In this document: positions 51,254 to 62,489 of the stretch, piece by piece
Layout: each line of letters opens with the position of its first letter
Numbering within the stretch: the first letter of the stretch is position 1
Origin: Branchinecta lynchi
Lineage: Eukaryota; Arthropoda; Branchiopoda; Anostraca; Branchinectidae
Length of the DNA: 64,000 nt
Direction of reading: 5' to 3'
NCBI GenBank assembly: GCA_023053575.1
Contig: JAKZAP010000021.1
Span: forward strand, 13,516,212 to 13,580,211
The notes under the pieces: model-generated
Seen by the model: the letters and a program-made list of their open reading frames with translations, nothing else
The model's database searches: none
Told to the model about the DNA's origin: nothing
Translations under genes and position numbers: made by a program

Positions 51254-52285
51254 ATGTCTGTCGTAAACACAGCAAAGATGTCACTTGGCACACTTTGTAA
51301 AATCGCATACCAAGTGCCTAACTTTGATGGTAAAGGCGATGTATTAGTATTTGTTGAGACGCTTGAAAACTTGAAATTTTGGGATGAATCTATTAAGAGT
51401 GATGAGCTTATTCGGTTAGCATTCATGACAACGACGGGTCCAGCGGCTAATTTCCTAACCAGTCACGAGAAATTCGAAACATACATCGCTGAGAGCACGT
51501 TTAGTTCATGAGGCTCTTCGTTTGGATGATGGCGAAGATCCGTTTCCGTTTTTCGAAAAACTGAAATTAAAGACCTTGAAACTCATCCGTCGGCAACTTA
51601 AGAAAGTTTTATTGGCTATTCGAATCTCTTGAAAAACCTCCTCCTAGACAGTCTTTCTCCTAAACTGGGAATGAGAGTGGTCGCTAAATGTCCCAAAGAT
51701 TTTGAGGAGGCCACACAGTTTGTGATAAATGATTTCCGTGCAAATGAATTCGCTAAATCCAAATCGCCACATATGCTTTCTGCTATTGCTTCCGCTTCAG
51801 TTGAACCTAAGCATAGTGTACCAGCGAATGTAACCTCACGATATAGTATGGCACGGGATAACATGCAAGATAAGCATAGAGACGGCTCTATTTATCGGCG
51901 TTCGAGTCGCCCAACATTTCGCCGTCGGGAGTCGTCACAAAATGACCGACTGTCAAATGACGCAAGCAGCTACAGGGATAGTTCTCGTGAGAAGGGAGGG
52001 AATAAGAGTGCTTGGGAAGGTCACCGTGGGAGGTCCGAGTCCCGAAAACCGGTTGGGTCGTATAAGAATTGCTTCAACTGCAACAAACCGGGTCATTTTG
52101 CTCGCGAATGTCGCGCACCACGTACCATCCGTTGCTATAACTGCCAAAGGATCGGGCATATGGCAAGACAATGTCGCAGTCAGTCCGTCGGATCTAATCC
52201 GAAAAAGTGTTTTAATTGTGGGAAAAACGGACATTTCGCAAGGGAATGCCTGGTGTCTGAAAATAGCAGCCGTTTAAACTTGTAA
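51254..52285 (+). pseudogene. gag: Copy E: gag with internal deletions
   Basis: It begins MSVVNTAKMSLGTLCK. About 43 bases are missing near 51482, between two CGAA words, and about 17 near 51585; both shift the frame. From 51629 the frame is open through the linker and three intact CCHC knuckles (CFNCNKPGHFAREC, CYNCQRIGHMARQC, CFNCGKNGHFAREC) to the stop at 52285. The 10 bases missing from gag of element 1 are present here. Confidence 0.87.
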
Positions 52286-52338
52286 GGGGACGCGCACTTC
52301 GTCACGTTTCAGTAAATTCTGATGCGCATCCTGTCCCG
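52273..52338 (+). promoter_or_regulatory. Copy E: -1 frameshift signal
   Basis: T TTA AAC at 52273-52279 lies in gag phase, followed two codons later by TAA. Downstream GGGACGCGCA and TGCGCATCC can pair as in element 1. Confidence 0.7.
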
Positions 52339-54778
52339 GCTTATTTGACTAAAAATATGGGTGGAAATTTTATTGCGTCGTATTTTGCTAATTGCAATGG
52401 AGTGAATTGCAATGCCTTGCCGTATTTTAATGCTTCGGTGTGTGATATTCCTGTACGCGCGCTTGGGGATACCGGCGCTTCGATTTCATTAATAAGCCAT
52501 GATACGTTTTTGCAGTTGCCTGTTTTAGCTAGGTCAAAAATAGTTAAAAACCATAATGATGTTAGTAGTGCTACGGGGCATTCCATGGAAATTACTGGAT
52601 GTATTTCAGAGAATGTTAAAATCGATGAACACGAATATTTTGAGACGTTTTTAATAAGTGACAAATTGAAGGTACCAATGATTTTGGGGTATGGATTTTT
52701 AAAGAAGTACGACCTACTAATTGATGCTAAAAATGACAAATTAATCCGTAGAGGCGGTAATGAGGGAGAGGTTCGGCCTGTTTGTCAATTTTCCGATCCG
52801 TCGGCAAATTGGGTTAACCTTAAAGGACAAAGGGAACAAAATTGTTGTTTTACTAGAAGTCAGTCTTGTAGTCCACAGTCGATCCCTTGTCACCCGGTGG
52901 GCCCTGTAGTTAATTTACCTTCCCCTGATTACCCTTGCCCACTTCCCAATGCTGAAAATACTTGTAAAAAATCTGAAATCGGGTTGGTAAAAACGGAGGT
53001 GGAAGCTGTGAAACCACCGAAACGCATACACCGTCTTCAACTCGTTTCTAGGACTAGTGTTAATGCAAAGACCTGTAAACGGTGTGTTTTATCTACCAGT
53101 AGGGGGCCAATAGACACGGACGGGCTATTTTTGGTTTCACCTACAAAGGAAATGAATGAACGATTCCCAGACTTGGTTTTTACCAGAACAAATTGTAACT
53201 ACGCAGGACGGCATGTTCAACGTATTCATAGAGAACTATTCGGATAAAATTATAAAAGTCCCCCTTTTCTACATGGCAAATGCTGAAGCTTGGGTTCCAG
53301 AAGAAAATATTTGTATGAATGTTTCTGACACAGTAAAACCAACGGAGGTTCTTTCGGGTTCTAATTTGTTACCAGACAATGAAGTGGATGCGTTTCTTAA
53401 AATGTTCAAATTAGATCACCTCGCGAAAAACCCAGTTCGAAAACAAAAAGTAGAGAAGCTTTTAACTGATAATCATGACGTTTTCGCGAAGGACGATTTT
53501 GATTTGGGAACTTGCAACATTGAGCCTTTTGTAATTGATGTGGGTAATGCACCCCCACAGAAAGTTCGTCCCTATCGCATTCCAGTCCACCTTGAACCCG
53601 TTGCAAAGGCAGAAATTGACCGTAGGTTGGCTTGTAAGGTTATAGAGCCAGCCGCTTCGCCGTGGCTAGCTCCGTTATTGTTCGTCGGGAAAAAGGATGG
53701 AAGTTATCGTGCGGTTACCGATTTTCGTCGCCTGAATGATGTGACAGTGGGAGACGAATTCCCGCTCCCTCATATCGCTGCTATTTTAGACGAATTGCAT
53801 GGCAAAAAGATTTTCTCTGTTCTTGACTGTTTGAGTGGTTATTGGCAGATGGAAATCGATCCAGAAAGCCGCAAATATACGGGGTTTTCAGCTCCCGGCT
53901 ACGACCAGTTCGTTTACGCGAAACTCGCGTTTGGTCTAAAAAACGCGCCTGCGGCTTATAGTAGAATTATGCATAGAATTTTGAAACACTTGTTTGATGA
54001 GGGGGTCGCCGTCTATCTGGATGACGTTATAAACGCCTCAGAAGACGACGATTCGCACATGGCTTTGTTGATTAAAGTTTTTACCGCTTTCCGCAAAGCC
54101 GGTCTGAAATTGAAAGCGCGGAAATGTGATTTTTTTAAGGAGGAAGTTATTTTCTTGGGTCATCGGGTCGATAAGAAAGGAGTCCGTCCAGACCCCAATA
54201 AGCTAAGTGCGGTTCGTAACATTGCATACCCAAAGGACGTCAGCGAACTGCGCTCATGTATAGGTCTGTTTTCGTATTTTCGCAAATTCGTCCCCCAGTT
54301 TTCGGCTATAGCATCACCCCTAATTAAACTTACCAAAAAGGAGGTACCTTTTATTTTTGGGGATGAGGAGAAGAAAGCTTTTGAACAGCTACGATCTAAA
54401 TTGTGAAAAAAGTGGGGGACAAATTTTGTTTTTTCGGTAAGTTTTTATGAAAAATCTAGGCAGACGTAGTGTCATTTTGAGAGAAAACGAGAAGAGTAAT
54501 CGCAATAAGATTTTTATCGTAGGAAAGTCAGCTAATTGGCTCCATTTTAGGCTTGGATCTGAATTCTTAACTTAAACAGTTTTTAAAGTAGCCATGTTTT
54601 TGTTTAGCTTTCCTCTGTGGGGCAGGTTGGTCACTTTTTTAGGGGGCAGGTTGGTCACTTTGAAGACGTACTGTCCAACCTGCCCCACAGTGTGAAAGAA
54701 AATGTTATTTAAATTTTCTTTGAATATTCTTCATTTTTGTTATTTATATGTCGTCTTTGTAGGTGAGATTTAACAAAA

Positions 54779-56935
54779 ATGAGGACCTACAACAGAAAAA
54801 CAGAAAATGGGACCATTCCTCCTGAGGTTATAAGACAAGGTGTCCAAAAATACTGGAAGGAGGAAAGTTTGCTACTGTAGCACGTGAGATACATATCCCC
54901 CGATCTACTCTTAAGCGATACACTCAGAAGATCTTAGCAGAAGGTGGTACAAGTGCAAATGATGTCAGTGAAGTACCGCTCGAAAAATTTATCCCACGGT
55001 ACACTACGCGCAAAATTTTTACGGCTGAAGAGGAGAAAAGCCTTGAAAATTATCTTATTAGAGCATCACAACTTCATCATGGACTTTCGACAAGGGAGGT
55101 CAGAACATTGGCGTTTGATTTTGCTGAGAAACTGGGTAAGGATATTCATCACTGGGAAGAAGCGAAAACAGCTGGTAAGGACTGGCTCTGGGCCTTCTTA
55201 CGCCGCAACCCAACACTTTCTCTCCGATCTCCAGAAGCAACAAGTATTGCAAGAGCTACTGCCTTTAACAGACCTGTAGTCAATGCTTTTTTTGACACAT
55301 ACGAGTCATTGCTGCGCAAATACAGTTTTTCGGCTTGTGATGTATGGAATTTAGACGAAACTGGCCCCACTACTGTTCAAAATCCAAGAAAAATAGTGGC
55401 CGAGAAAGGAAAGAAGCAAGTTGGAAGAATTACGTCAGGAGAAAGAGGGTGCTAGTTACAATGTGCACAGCTGTGTCTGCTCAAGGAATTGCCATCCCAC
55501 CATTCATGATTTTTCCGAGGGTAAAGTATCTTCCTCACATGATGAATGGATCTCCGCCTGGGAGTGTGGGCGTTGCTCATCCCTCGGGATGGATGACTGG
55601 AGAGAACTTTGTTGTTTTTCTTGAACATTTCATCCGCCACAGCAAGCCTAGCGTTGAAAGACCAGCGCTACTTCTGATGGACAATCACACGAGTCATGTT
55701 ACCATTGAGTCGCTTGAACTGATGAAGAAGTCCCACATCATTGCATTAACCTTCCCGCCACACACAAGCCATAAACTGCAGCCGCTAGATCGAAGTTGTT
55801 ACGGACCATTCAAGGCATACTATAATGCTGCCTGCGACACGTGGATGACAAAGAATCCAGGAAAATCCATTTCTATTTACGACGCAGCGGAGCTAGTTGG
55901 AACTGCTTTTCCTCGTGCATTGACTCCAACGAATATCACATCTGGATTCAGGGTCGCCGGAATTTGGCCTTGTGATCGTCATGTGTTCGCGGATGAGGAA
56001 TTCCTTGCCGCGGAGGTTACCGACAGACCTGATCCGACCGGTATTCCACAACGAGCAGGACCAGAGATTTTTGTTGCACAAGATAGTGGAAGTCAATCAC
56101 AGTCAGAACCAAGTTCAACTGATCTTCAAGCCCTTGTGGGATCAACGTCTGCTGCACTTAGTCCAGAAGTAGTAAGACCTTACCCAAAAGCACCGCCGAA
56201 AAAGGGGGATACAATTAAGCGGAAGAAGGGAAGGTCTCAGGTTCTTACCGACACACCAGTCAAAAATGCTTTAATCGAAGAACTCTCAGCTAAGAAGAAA
56301 CGCAAAGGCGGAAAGCCAGTCCTAACGGAGAAGAAAAAAACTAGTAAATCCAGCAAGAACACCGCAAAAGAAATGCCACGTAGGGCACTTTTTGTCGAAG
56401 CAGACAATTTCAGCTCTGATAGTGAAAATGAGATGGTCTTTGACGACGATTCCGACCTTGATGCTGATATGGATGACTGTACAGCTGAAAAAGAGGAAGT
56501 CAGTGTTGATGACTTTATTCTTGTGGAGTTTTTAGGCAAGAGAGTGAAAAAGTACTTTGCCGGTGAAGTCAAGGAAGACACCAGTGAAGGATATGTTGTC
56601 AACTTCCTTCGGATGCTGATATGGATGACTGTACAGCTGAAAAAGAGGAAGTCAGTGTTGATGACTTTATTCTTGTGGAGTTTTTAGGCAAGAGAGTGAA
56701 AAAGTACTTTGCCGGTGAAGTCAAGGAAGACACCAGTGAAGGATATGTTGTCAACTTCCTTCGGAGGAAATCTCCTTCCTGGAAATTTGTTTTTCCTGAA
56801 GCAGTTGATGAATCACTAGTCCCTCAAAGTGACGTTGTTATGAAGCTTCCAGTTCCCAGGATCTCTGGGGGGACCGAACGTGCCGCAAAAGCACTAGTCT
56901 TCGACGTTAATTTGAGTGAATATTCGGTTGAATAA
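54779..56935 (+). pseudogene. Pogo-like transposase, three frame disruptions
   Basis: Domains in order: a psq-type helix-turn-helix (GGKFATVAREIHIPRSTLKR, about 54860-54920), a CENP-B-type region (to about 55280), a DDE core with NLDETG, LLLMDNHTSH and PPHTSHKLQPLD, then a basic and an acidic tail. A one-base change near 54855, one extra G near 55450 and a perfect 152-bp tandem duplication (56460-56611 repeated at 56612-56763) each shift the frame. DDD-type cores of this kind are typical of pogo/Tigger/Jerky transposases. Not functional. Confidence 0.85.
56460..56763 (+). repeat. Perfect 152-bp tandem duplication
   Basis: The unit starting GATGCTGATATGGATGAC is repeated once with no visible change. 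It shifts the transposase frame, so it arose recently and after activity mattered for this copy. Confidence 0.9.
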
Positions 56936-59900
56936 AACGTTTTTTTTCTTTGTATCTGAAGCGAAATTGCTAGTTCAATTTTGTATTTTACGTAAAATAT
57001 AATTGGAACAATAATAGTACTACAATTGTATCTGGTGTTAGAAGTAATAAAGAGACTATTAACAGTGTGACCAACCTGCCCCATGGGCCTGACCAACGTA
57101 CCCCCCCATGGGGCACATTGGTCACTTTCGACCTCATCTGTTAAAAATGTTACTGAAGAGAAAATAATGGTAAATTAAATCTAAAAAAAACTGTGGACGT
57201 TAAACAGGGAACGCTGTATCTTTTGACAACAGAATCATTTTCCTAGCTCGCACACTTTGGCCACACAGTCTGCCAAACCAAAAATGTGACCAACCTGCCC
57301 CACTCTCCCCTACTTGGCCTTCCAGATCTTGGTCGGTCCGCGAAACCGATGAAAATTTTTTGCGATGCTAGCAAAAAGGCATGTGGAGGGTTTTTGACCC
57401 AGGAACAGGGTGGGAGGCAAAAGGTCTTACAGTATACGTCACGTACTTTCAACGACGCCGAGGTCAAACATGCGGCGGTCGAACAGGAGGCCTTAGCCAT
57501 AATTCACTGCATCAGGTCATTTCGCCCTTATTTGCTCGGTAGAAAATTCATTGTTGCCTCGGATCATAAGCCTCTTCAGTGGTTAATGAAGAGTACAGGG
57601 AAGGATCTTACCGGAAAGTGGGCTAGAATGCAGATGGAACTGCAAGGGTACGAATTCGAGATCACGCACATCCCCGGGACTCAGAACGTCGTTGCAGACG
57701 CTCTAAGTAGGCTCCCTACGACTATTCCAACCCCCGCGATAATGGCCGTAATACCAGGTGCGGATAACCAGTTTTCCTCAAAGGAACTGCGGGAATTGCA
57801 AGGGAAGGACGGGTTTTCTTCTGCAGTACGTAACTACCTTAAACATGGCAGTGGGTTGCCCTCTCAAATCGAAACTCAAGTCCTGCGTGAAATCGAAAAT
57901 TTTGTTCTTGACGACGGCTTACTTTGTTACGTTTACACACCGTATCAAAACTGTCGCAGGCCTGATTTGCGGGTAGTATCAGTTTTACCTCGTTCACTCA
58001 TTCCGGAAGTCCTATTTGATTGCCATGATTCAAAAACATCGGGTCATTTTGGGTTTCATAAGACATATGACCGCGTGCGCAACCGTTTTTACTTTCGGAA
58101 CATGTACAACGTTGTCAAACAATATGTGCAGTGTTGCCTTGATTGTTGTCAACGCAAAGGTCTTAACCACACACCCAGGGCTCCGTTGGGCACCATACCC
58201 GAGTCCTCTAGACCACTCGATATGGTCGGTATCGACCTACTCGGTCCATTACCCGTTTCTAGTCATGGTTCAAAATATATCGTCGTCATCACTGATCATT
58301 TTACGAAATACATCGTTCTTACGGCCAGAACAGATAAAACAGCGAAAGCTGTCGCCAGGGCGTTTGTTGAGCATTTTGTTTTAATTTACGGGGCATGTGA
58401 ACGTTTGATAAGTGACCAGGGTACGGAATTCATAAATGCGGTATTCAAGGGTATACTTGAACTTCTTGACATTAAGCAGCTTCGTACATCTGCGTATCAT
58501 CCTATGTGTAACGGGGCGGTCGAAAGGCGGAATAGGGATATAGCAAACATTTTAAGTCTATATGTCAAGGATAGGGGACATTCAGACTGGGAAGATCAAC
58601 TTTGTTATGTCCAATTTTCTATGAACACAGCTTTTCACGAATCCATCTCGGACAACCCATTTTATGCTATGTTCCTTCGCGACGCCCGTTTTCCGACGGA
58701 CACCGTCATTAACAGTAGGGTCTATTATAATCTGGATTCGGATTACAAATCGGAAATGATTACTCGGCAGAGAACTGCGTATCAAATGATCAGGGACAAC
58801 TCCGATATCGCTCGGGAACGTGAGCGGTTCTACTACAACAGAACCGAAAATCAGAAACCCCTAAAGGTCGGTGACCTTGTACTTTTGCATACGCCACCCG
58901 ACGCGAGGTTGCGAAAATTGGACAAGATACGTTGGGTGGGACCTTATCGAATAAATGCAGTTTTGGAAAATGGCCTAAACTTTAAAATCACAAGGCTGTC
59001 AGACGGACGGGTGGAAATTGTCCATTACAATCGTTTGAAAACGTACACTCCCAGGAGTCTGTGGGAAAGAGACGTTATGCAAGATGAACTGATTATACCA
59101 CCTAATTTTGACGAAATTCCGGCAACCATTTCCTCTTCCGCAGAAAATCCGGCCGGAAATAAATCTGAAAGTTCGCGTACCGGAAAAACAGTTACTTGGT
59201 GGGACAGTCCACCTGCAGGTCAGAAAACTATCCCAGATTGCGACCCACCAAACCCACCCTCCGTTATACCAAACCCACTTACTGAGGACATGTATGATAT
59301 TGGCGCGAGTGATTTTGCTTTTAGACCGGAATCCTCGGTTCCGGGTCTGGAATCGAAGGATGATTTTCCGAAATTTCGCCAACTTCCTCTATTTCACCGC
59401 CCTTTAACATTACAGCCGTATCATACGGATCAACCAAATGAACATGGGGATTGCAAAAGACGTTATTCTCTGGGCTCTGAAGATTTAGAATGGGATGACC
59501 CCTATACTGAAACACCTGTTCGCAGGCAGGGGTTGGGAAGCTCCTCGAGTCTCGAGAGCGAATTATTAGACGATGCGCTGATGGAAAGAGAACTTTTCCC
59601 ACCAAGGACAGTTGTTAGATGCTCTACGCCAACTTTTGGCGAGGCACCAGTTTTGAGACAGGGTATCACACCATCTCATGATTTCTACGAAAATCTCGCT
59701 GGGGTGGGGATACCGTCATTAGAGGCCCCAAACTACCGTCTAGAGTTCGAGAGCACAGTTGCGCAGGATCCATTTAGTGATCCTAGGGGTATAAACGATT
59801 CATTCACGGGTAATAACTTTCCTCAGGCTAGTACGCGGGTTGACAGGTCCCCAGACCTATCACCTGTTCGACCGGAAGAAGAGTCACCAAATCAAACGGT

Positions 59901-60446
59901 AATTGAGACACCTCAGTCTCGGGGGGGTAAAGTATCTCGGTTACCAGAATCAGAAGAAACCAGCCCTCAGCGGGGAGGTTTGGGAAGGGGCACACTTGAG
60001 GAGACACCGGGTCATTCTGGGCTCGGGTCGAATGTTAGCGCCGGGGTCAATGATGGGGTCGACCGTTCTGATAGTATGCCAGAACTGAGAGGACCATTTG
60101 GGGAACTCGAATCCGATCACCCAGGGTCAGAATGCCCTATCGATCTTAATAGCCCCCCACCAATTTTAATTCGTGATAGAGCTTTAAGCCACCCTACGGT
60201 TCGTTCAGAGGCGCTTAGATTACGCACACAAGCTGCCCGTCATGGTACACTCCAGGGTGTTAGGTTTGATCTGGCTACGAGAGGTCCCAGACAAACGTCA
60301 AGGGAAATCCGCCCTCCGGTTAGGTTCGGGTACAATAAGTTAGGAAGCCCGTACTTACCTGAAACCAATAGAAAATAAAAGAAAATAAACGTATTATTTT
60401 TCCAGATTATTAAAAACAAACGGGAATTTAGTATTTTTATTACAGA

Positions 60447-61097
60447 ATGGAAGGAAGTACTGAAATGCTTAAACAAAAATTGGATTCTACTGAAATGGAG
60501 AAGAAAGAGGCCGAAATCGCACTCCGGGAGGAACGACTAGAGAATGCACAAAATAGAGTCCTATTGGCAATAGCCACACAGAAACAGATTAGATTGAAAG
60601 AAGAGAGGGAAAAAGTAAAATCTCATAATAAGTTTCTGTTGAAAAAGATAGAGAGTAAGGACGTAGAGATGGGAGTAATTAAAGGTCATCTTGCAGACGT
60701 GCAAAACGTACTTTTGGATACTCAGGAAATACTCATCGGACAAATGAGCATGTTAAAATTCTCTAAAGAAGTGCATAATCAGCGAAAATGGGAGGTCGAA
60801 CTGCTCAGGAAGGACCGTGCAGAGGCACGACAAAAATTAACAGAAACGCTGCAGTGAAGTATCTGTTTGGAAGTTGTGCAGGACCCAGCAATAGGGAAAC
60901 AGTGCGGGCATTGGTTTTGTGGCCCATGTGTCTCTAATTATGAAGATCATTACCGGCGCCGGGTACTAGAGACAGATGACCTATACAGCCTTCGATGCCC
61001 ACAGTGTAAAAGCCTTATGGAAATAGTTTATTCGGGTCATCCATTTCGAGGAGTAGTAGAATCTATCAATGCTACAGTTCTTCCAAAACTCGGTTAA
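60447..61097 (+). pseudogene. Copy E: coiled-coil/RING protein, one stop codon
   Basis: A single TGA (60855-60857) falls exactly at the first RING cysteine (TGT in copies B and D). Apart from it the frame is open for 216 codons: a coiled coil rich in Lys/Glu (residues 1-135), then the RING with SICLEVV, CGHWFCGPC and CPQC, and a short C-terminal tail ending VLPKLG. TTTTTATTACAG directly before the ATG is a good acceptor. This is the best-preserved copy and defines the full layout of the protein. Confidence 0.85.
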
Positions 61098-61299
61098 GAA
61101 ATCAGTGTGCCATAAATTTTGACTGCCGCGCTACATTCATTTTGCTTTATTGTTTTGTGACACGCTATTTTGCCGCATATTCTCGGTATACCTAGATAAT
61201 ACCATACCACATTAATCCCTAATGCTTTATTATCGTCAAAATGTTTCCCATTAAAAGCTTTAATTTTAGCAGTTACCACGGGGTTTATTTCATTTCAGA
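61098..61299 (+). other. Copy E: RING to CxxC intergenic with splice acceptor
   Basis: No gene. It ends TTTATTTCATTTCAG, one base before the CxxC-protein ATG. Confidence 0.5.
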
Positions 61300-61560
61300 A
61301 TGGAAAACATCAAATACCAAAAAGGCATGTGCCCCCACTGCCGCGGGGTCACGAGACCAAACTTTGCCGGGAAAGGCAAATGCCCCGACTGCCACGGCAG
61401 TATTTTTGTGGCTGAGATGTGGGCAGACTGCCTAGTCTGTCGAAGCGCAACGACATACTCCGTCACGGAGGAGAATTGGGGGGAGGGGAAGAAGGAGGTA
61501 GAACTCTGCTGGGGTTGCGGGGAAAAGGTGATAAGAGTAATAAAAATTTTCAAATTGTAA
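61300..61560 (+). CDS. Copy E: intact four-CxxC protein, 86 aa
   Basis: It starts MENIKYQKGM. The motifs are CPHCRG (residues 11-16), CPDCHG, CLVCRS and CWGCGE, and it ends VIKIFKL. All eight cysteines are present, enough for two zinc ions. Spacing between motifs is the same in all five copies of the window. It has no signal peptide or membrane segment, so it probably acts inside the cell. No family can be named with confidence; CxxCxG repeats recall zinc-ribbon and DnaJ-type domains. It is the only copy with both the natural start and the natural stop. Confidence 0.8.
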   Translation: MENIKYQKGMCPHCRGVTRPNFAGKGKCPDCHGSIFVAEMWADCLVCRSATTYSVTEENWGEGKKEVELCWGCGEKVIRVIKIFKL

Positions 61561-61952
61561 GAATCAAAAGGGAGGTTTAAGATCAAGGGAGGTGAGGGAA
61601 TAACATTATTGGGTGAATTTTATTGAAAGATAGGTGACGTTAAAAGATTAAAAGGGGTAAAAATAGTATTAAATTTAACGTTGCTGAGCGGAGGAGGATG
61701 CGTAGCCAAAAAGTAGATACTAATTTTATTTTGTTGTTTTGGGTTTTTATTTTGTGGGTAAATTAATAATAAGTTAAATTAGTAGTTGCTGCGCGGTGAA
61801 AAAAAAAATAAAAATTAAATGGGGAATCATAATTAATATACTATAATTAATACATAAAACATTCGCAGTAGAGTAAGAGTTGTCGCATTTAATGTTGCCT
61901 TGGCGATTGCTAGCATGATGTTGCCTTATTTGTGTTCCCTTATTTTAGAGCA
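61561..61952 (+). promoter_or_regulatory. Copy E: conserved block and splice acceptor
   Basis: The core AACGTTGCTGAGCGGAGGAG lies at 61677; the block ends TTATTTTAG before the next ATG. No gene. Confidence 0.45.
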
Positions 61953-62411
61953 ATGAAGGAGATTGTAGCATACATAAGCGATTTCGAGTCATATCGAAAT
62001 TTTCTGGCAGAAGGGAAAGACGAGCGGTTATCCGTCAATTATTCTAAGGAATGTGTCCTGTCGCTGATAATCAATATGACAAGTAGTCCATCTTTTACCC
62101 CTGGAAATGAAATTGTTAGACAACTGAAATCCGTGGTGGAAAATAGCGTAAAAATCTCTGCAGAGCAGCTCTCGTTGCAATTTTCACAGCATGACAAAGG
62201 GACGGAAATACTAACTTCTATAAAAAGAAGCGGAATTAAGTAGTTTCTCAGAATAAATTCGCAAGTTAGTGAGACGATAGAAAGTACGGACCCCAGGATA
62301 AAAACGACTTACTGTCCGGCCGGAATGATCAAAACTTCAGAATTAAGCGGACTCCGAACAATGTATCCTAAATTCTGACCCGAAAACCTACTCGTGTGGG
62401 ATAAGATTTAA
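61953..62411 (+). pseudogene. Copy E: 152-aa-protein gene with two stops
   Basis: It aligns from MKEIVAYISDF to the usual end. TAG at 62241-62243 replaces a Trp codon, and a TGA near 62379 replaces an Arg codon. The frame is otherwise collinear with 13820-14278. Confidence 0.85.
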
Positions 62412-62489
62412 ACAGTGATTGACCCAGAGTTTAAATATTAAATGCATAAATATTTTTACTGTAGGTCTATCGTTGCACAAAACACAAAA

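Larger units (their letters stand above)
54404..57310 (+). mobile_element. Pogo-like (Tc1/mariner superfamily) DNA transposon, degraded
   Basis: The interior carries a pogo/Tigger-type transposase gene. The right end GACCAACCTGCCCCACTCTCCCC is followed by TA. Related motifs GGGGCAGGTTGGTCACTTT occur inverted near the left (54620-54665) and again at 57066-57130. The left terminus is truncated together with about 15 bp of the target, so no duplication is visible. Confidence 0.75.
52276..60378 (+). pseudogene. pol: Copy E: pol, one frameshift and a transposon insertion
   Basis: The protease motif is GDTGAS. One extra T near 53175 shifts the frame before the RT region. RT (YRAVTDFRRLND, YLDD) is open to 54403, where a pogo-like element (54404-57310) interrupts it and about 15 bp of pol are lost. 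The part 57311-60378 encodes RNase H (FCDAS), the integrase zinc motif, D (GIDLLGP), D (SDQGTEF), E (GAVERRNRD) and the long Pro/Ser-rich tail, all open. It is closely related to element 1, but the tail lacks the PTTDPL repeats. Confidence 0.88.
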
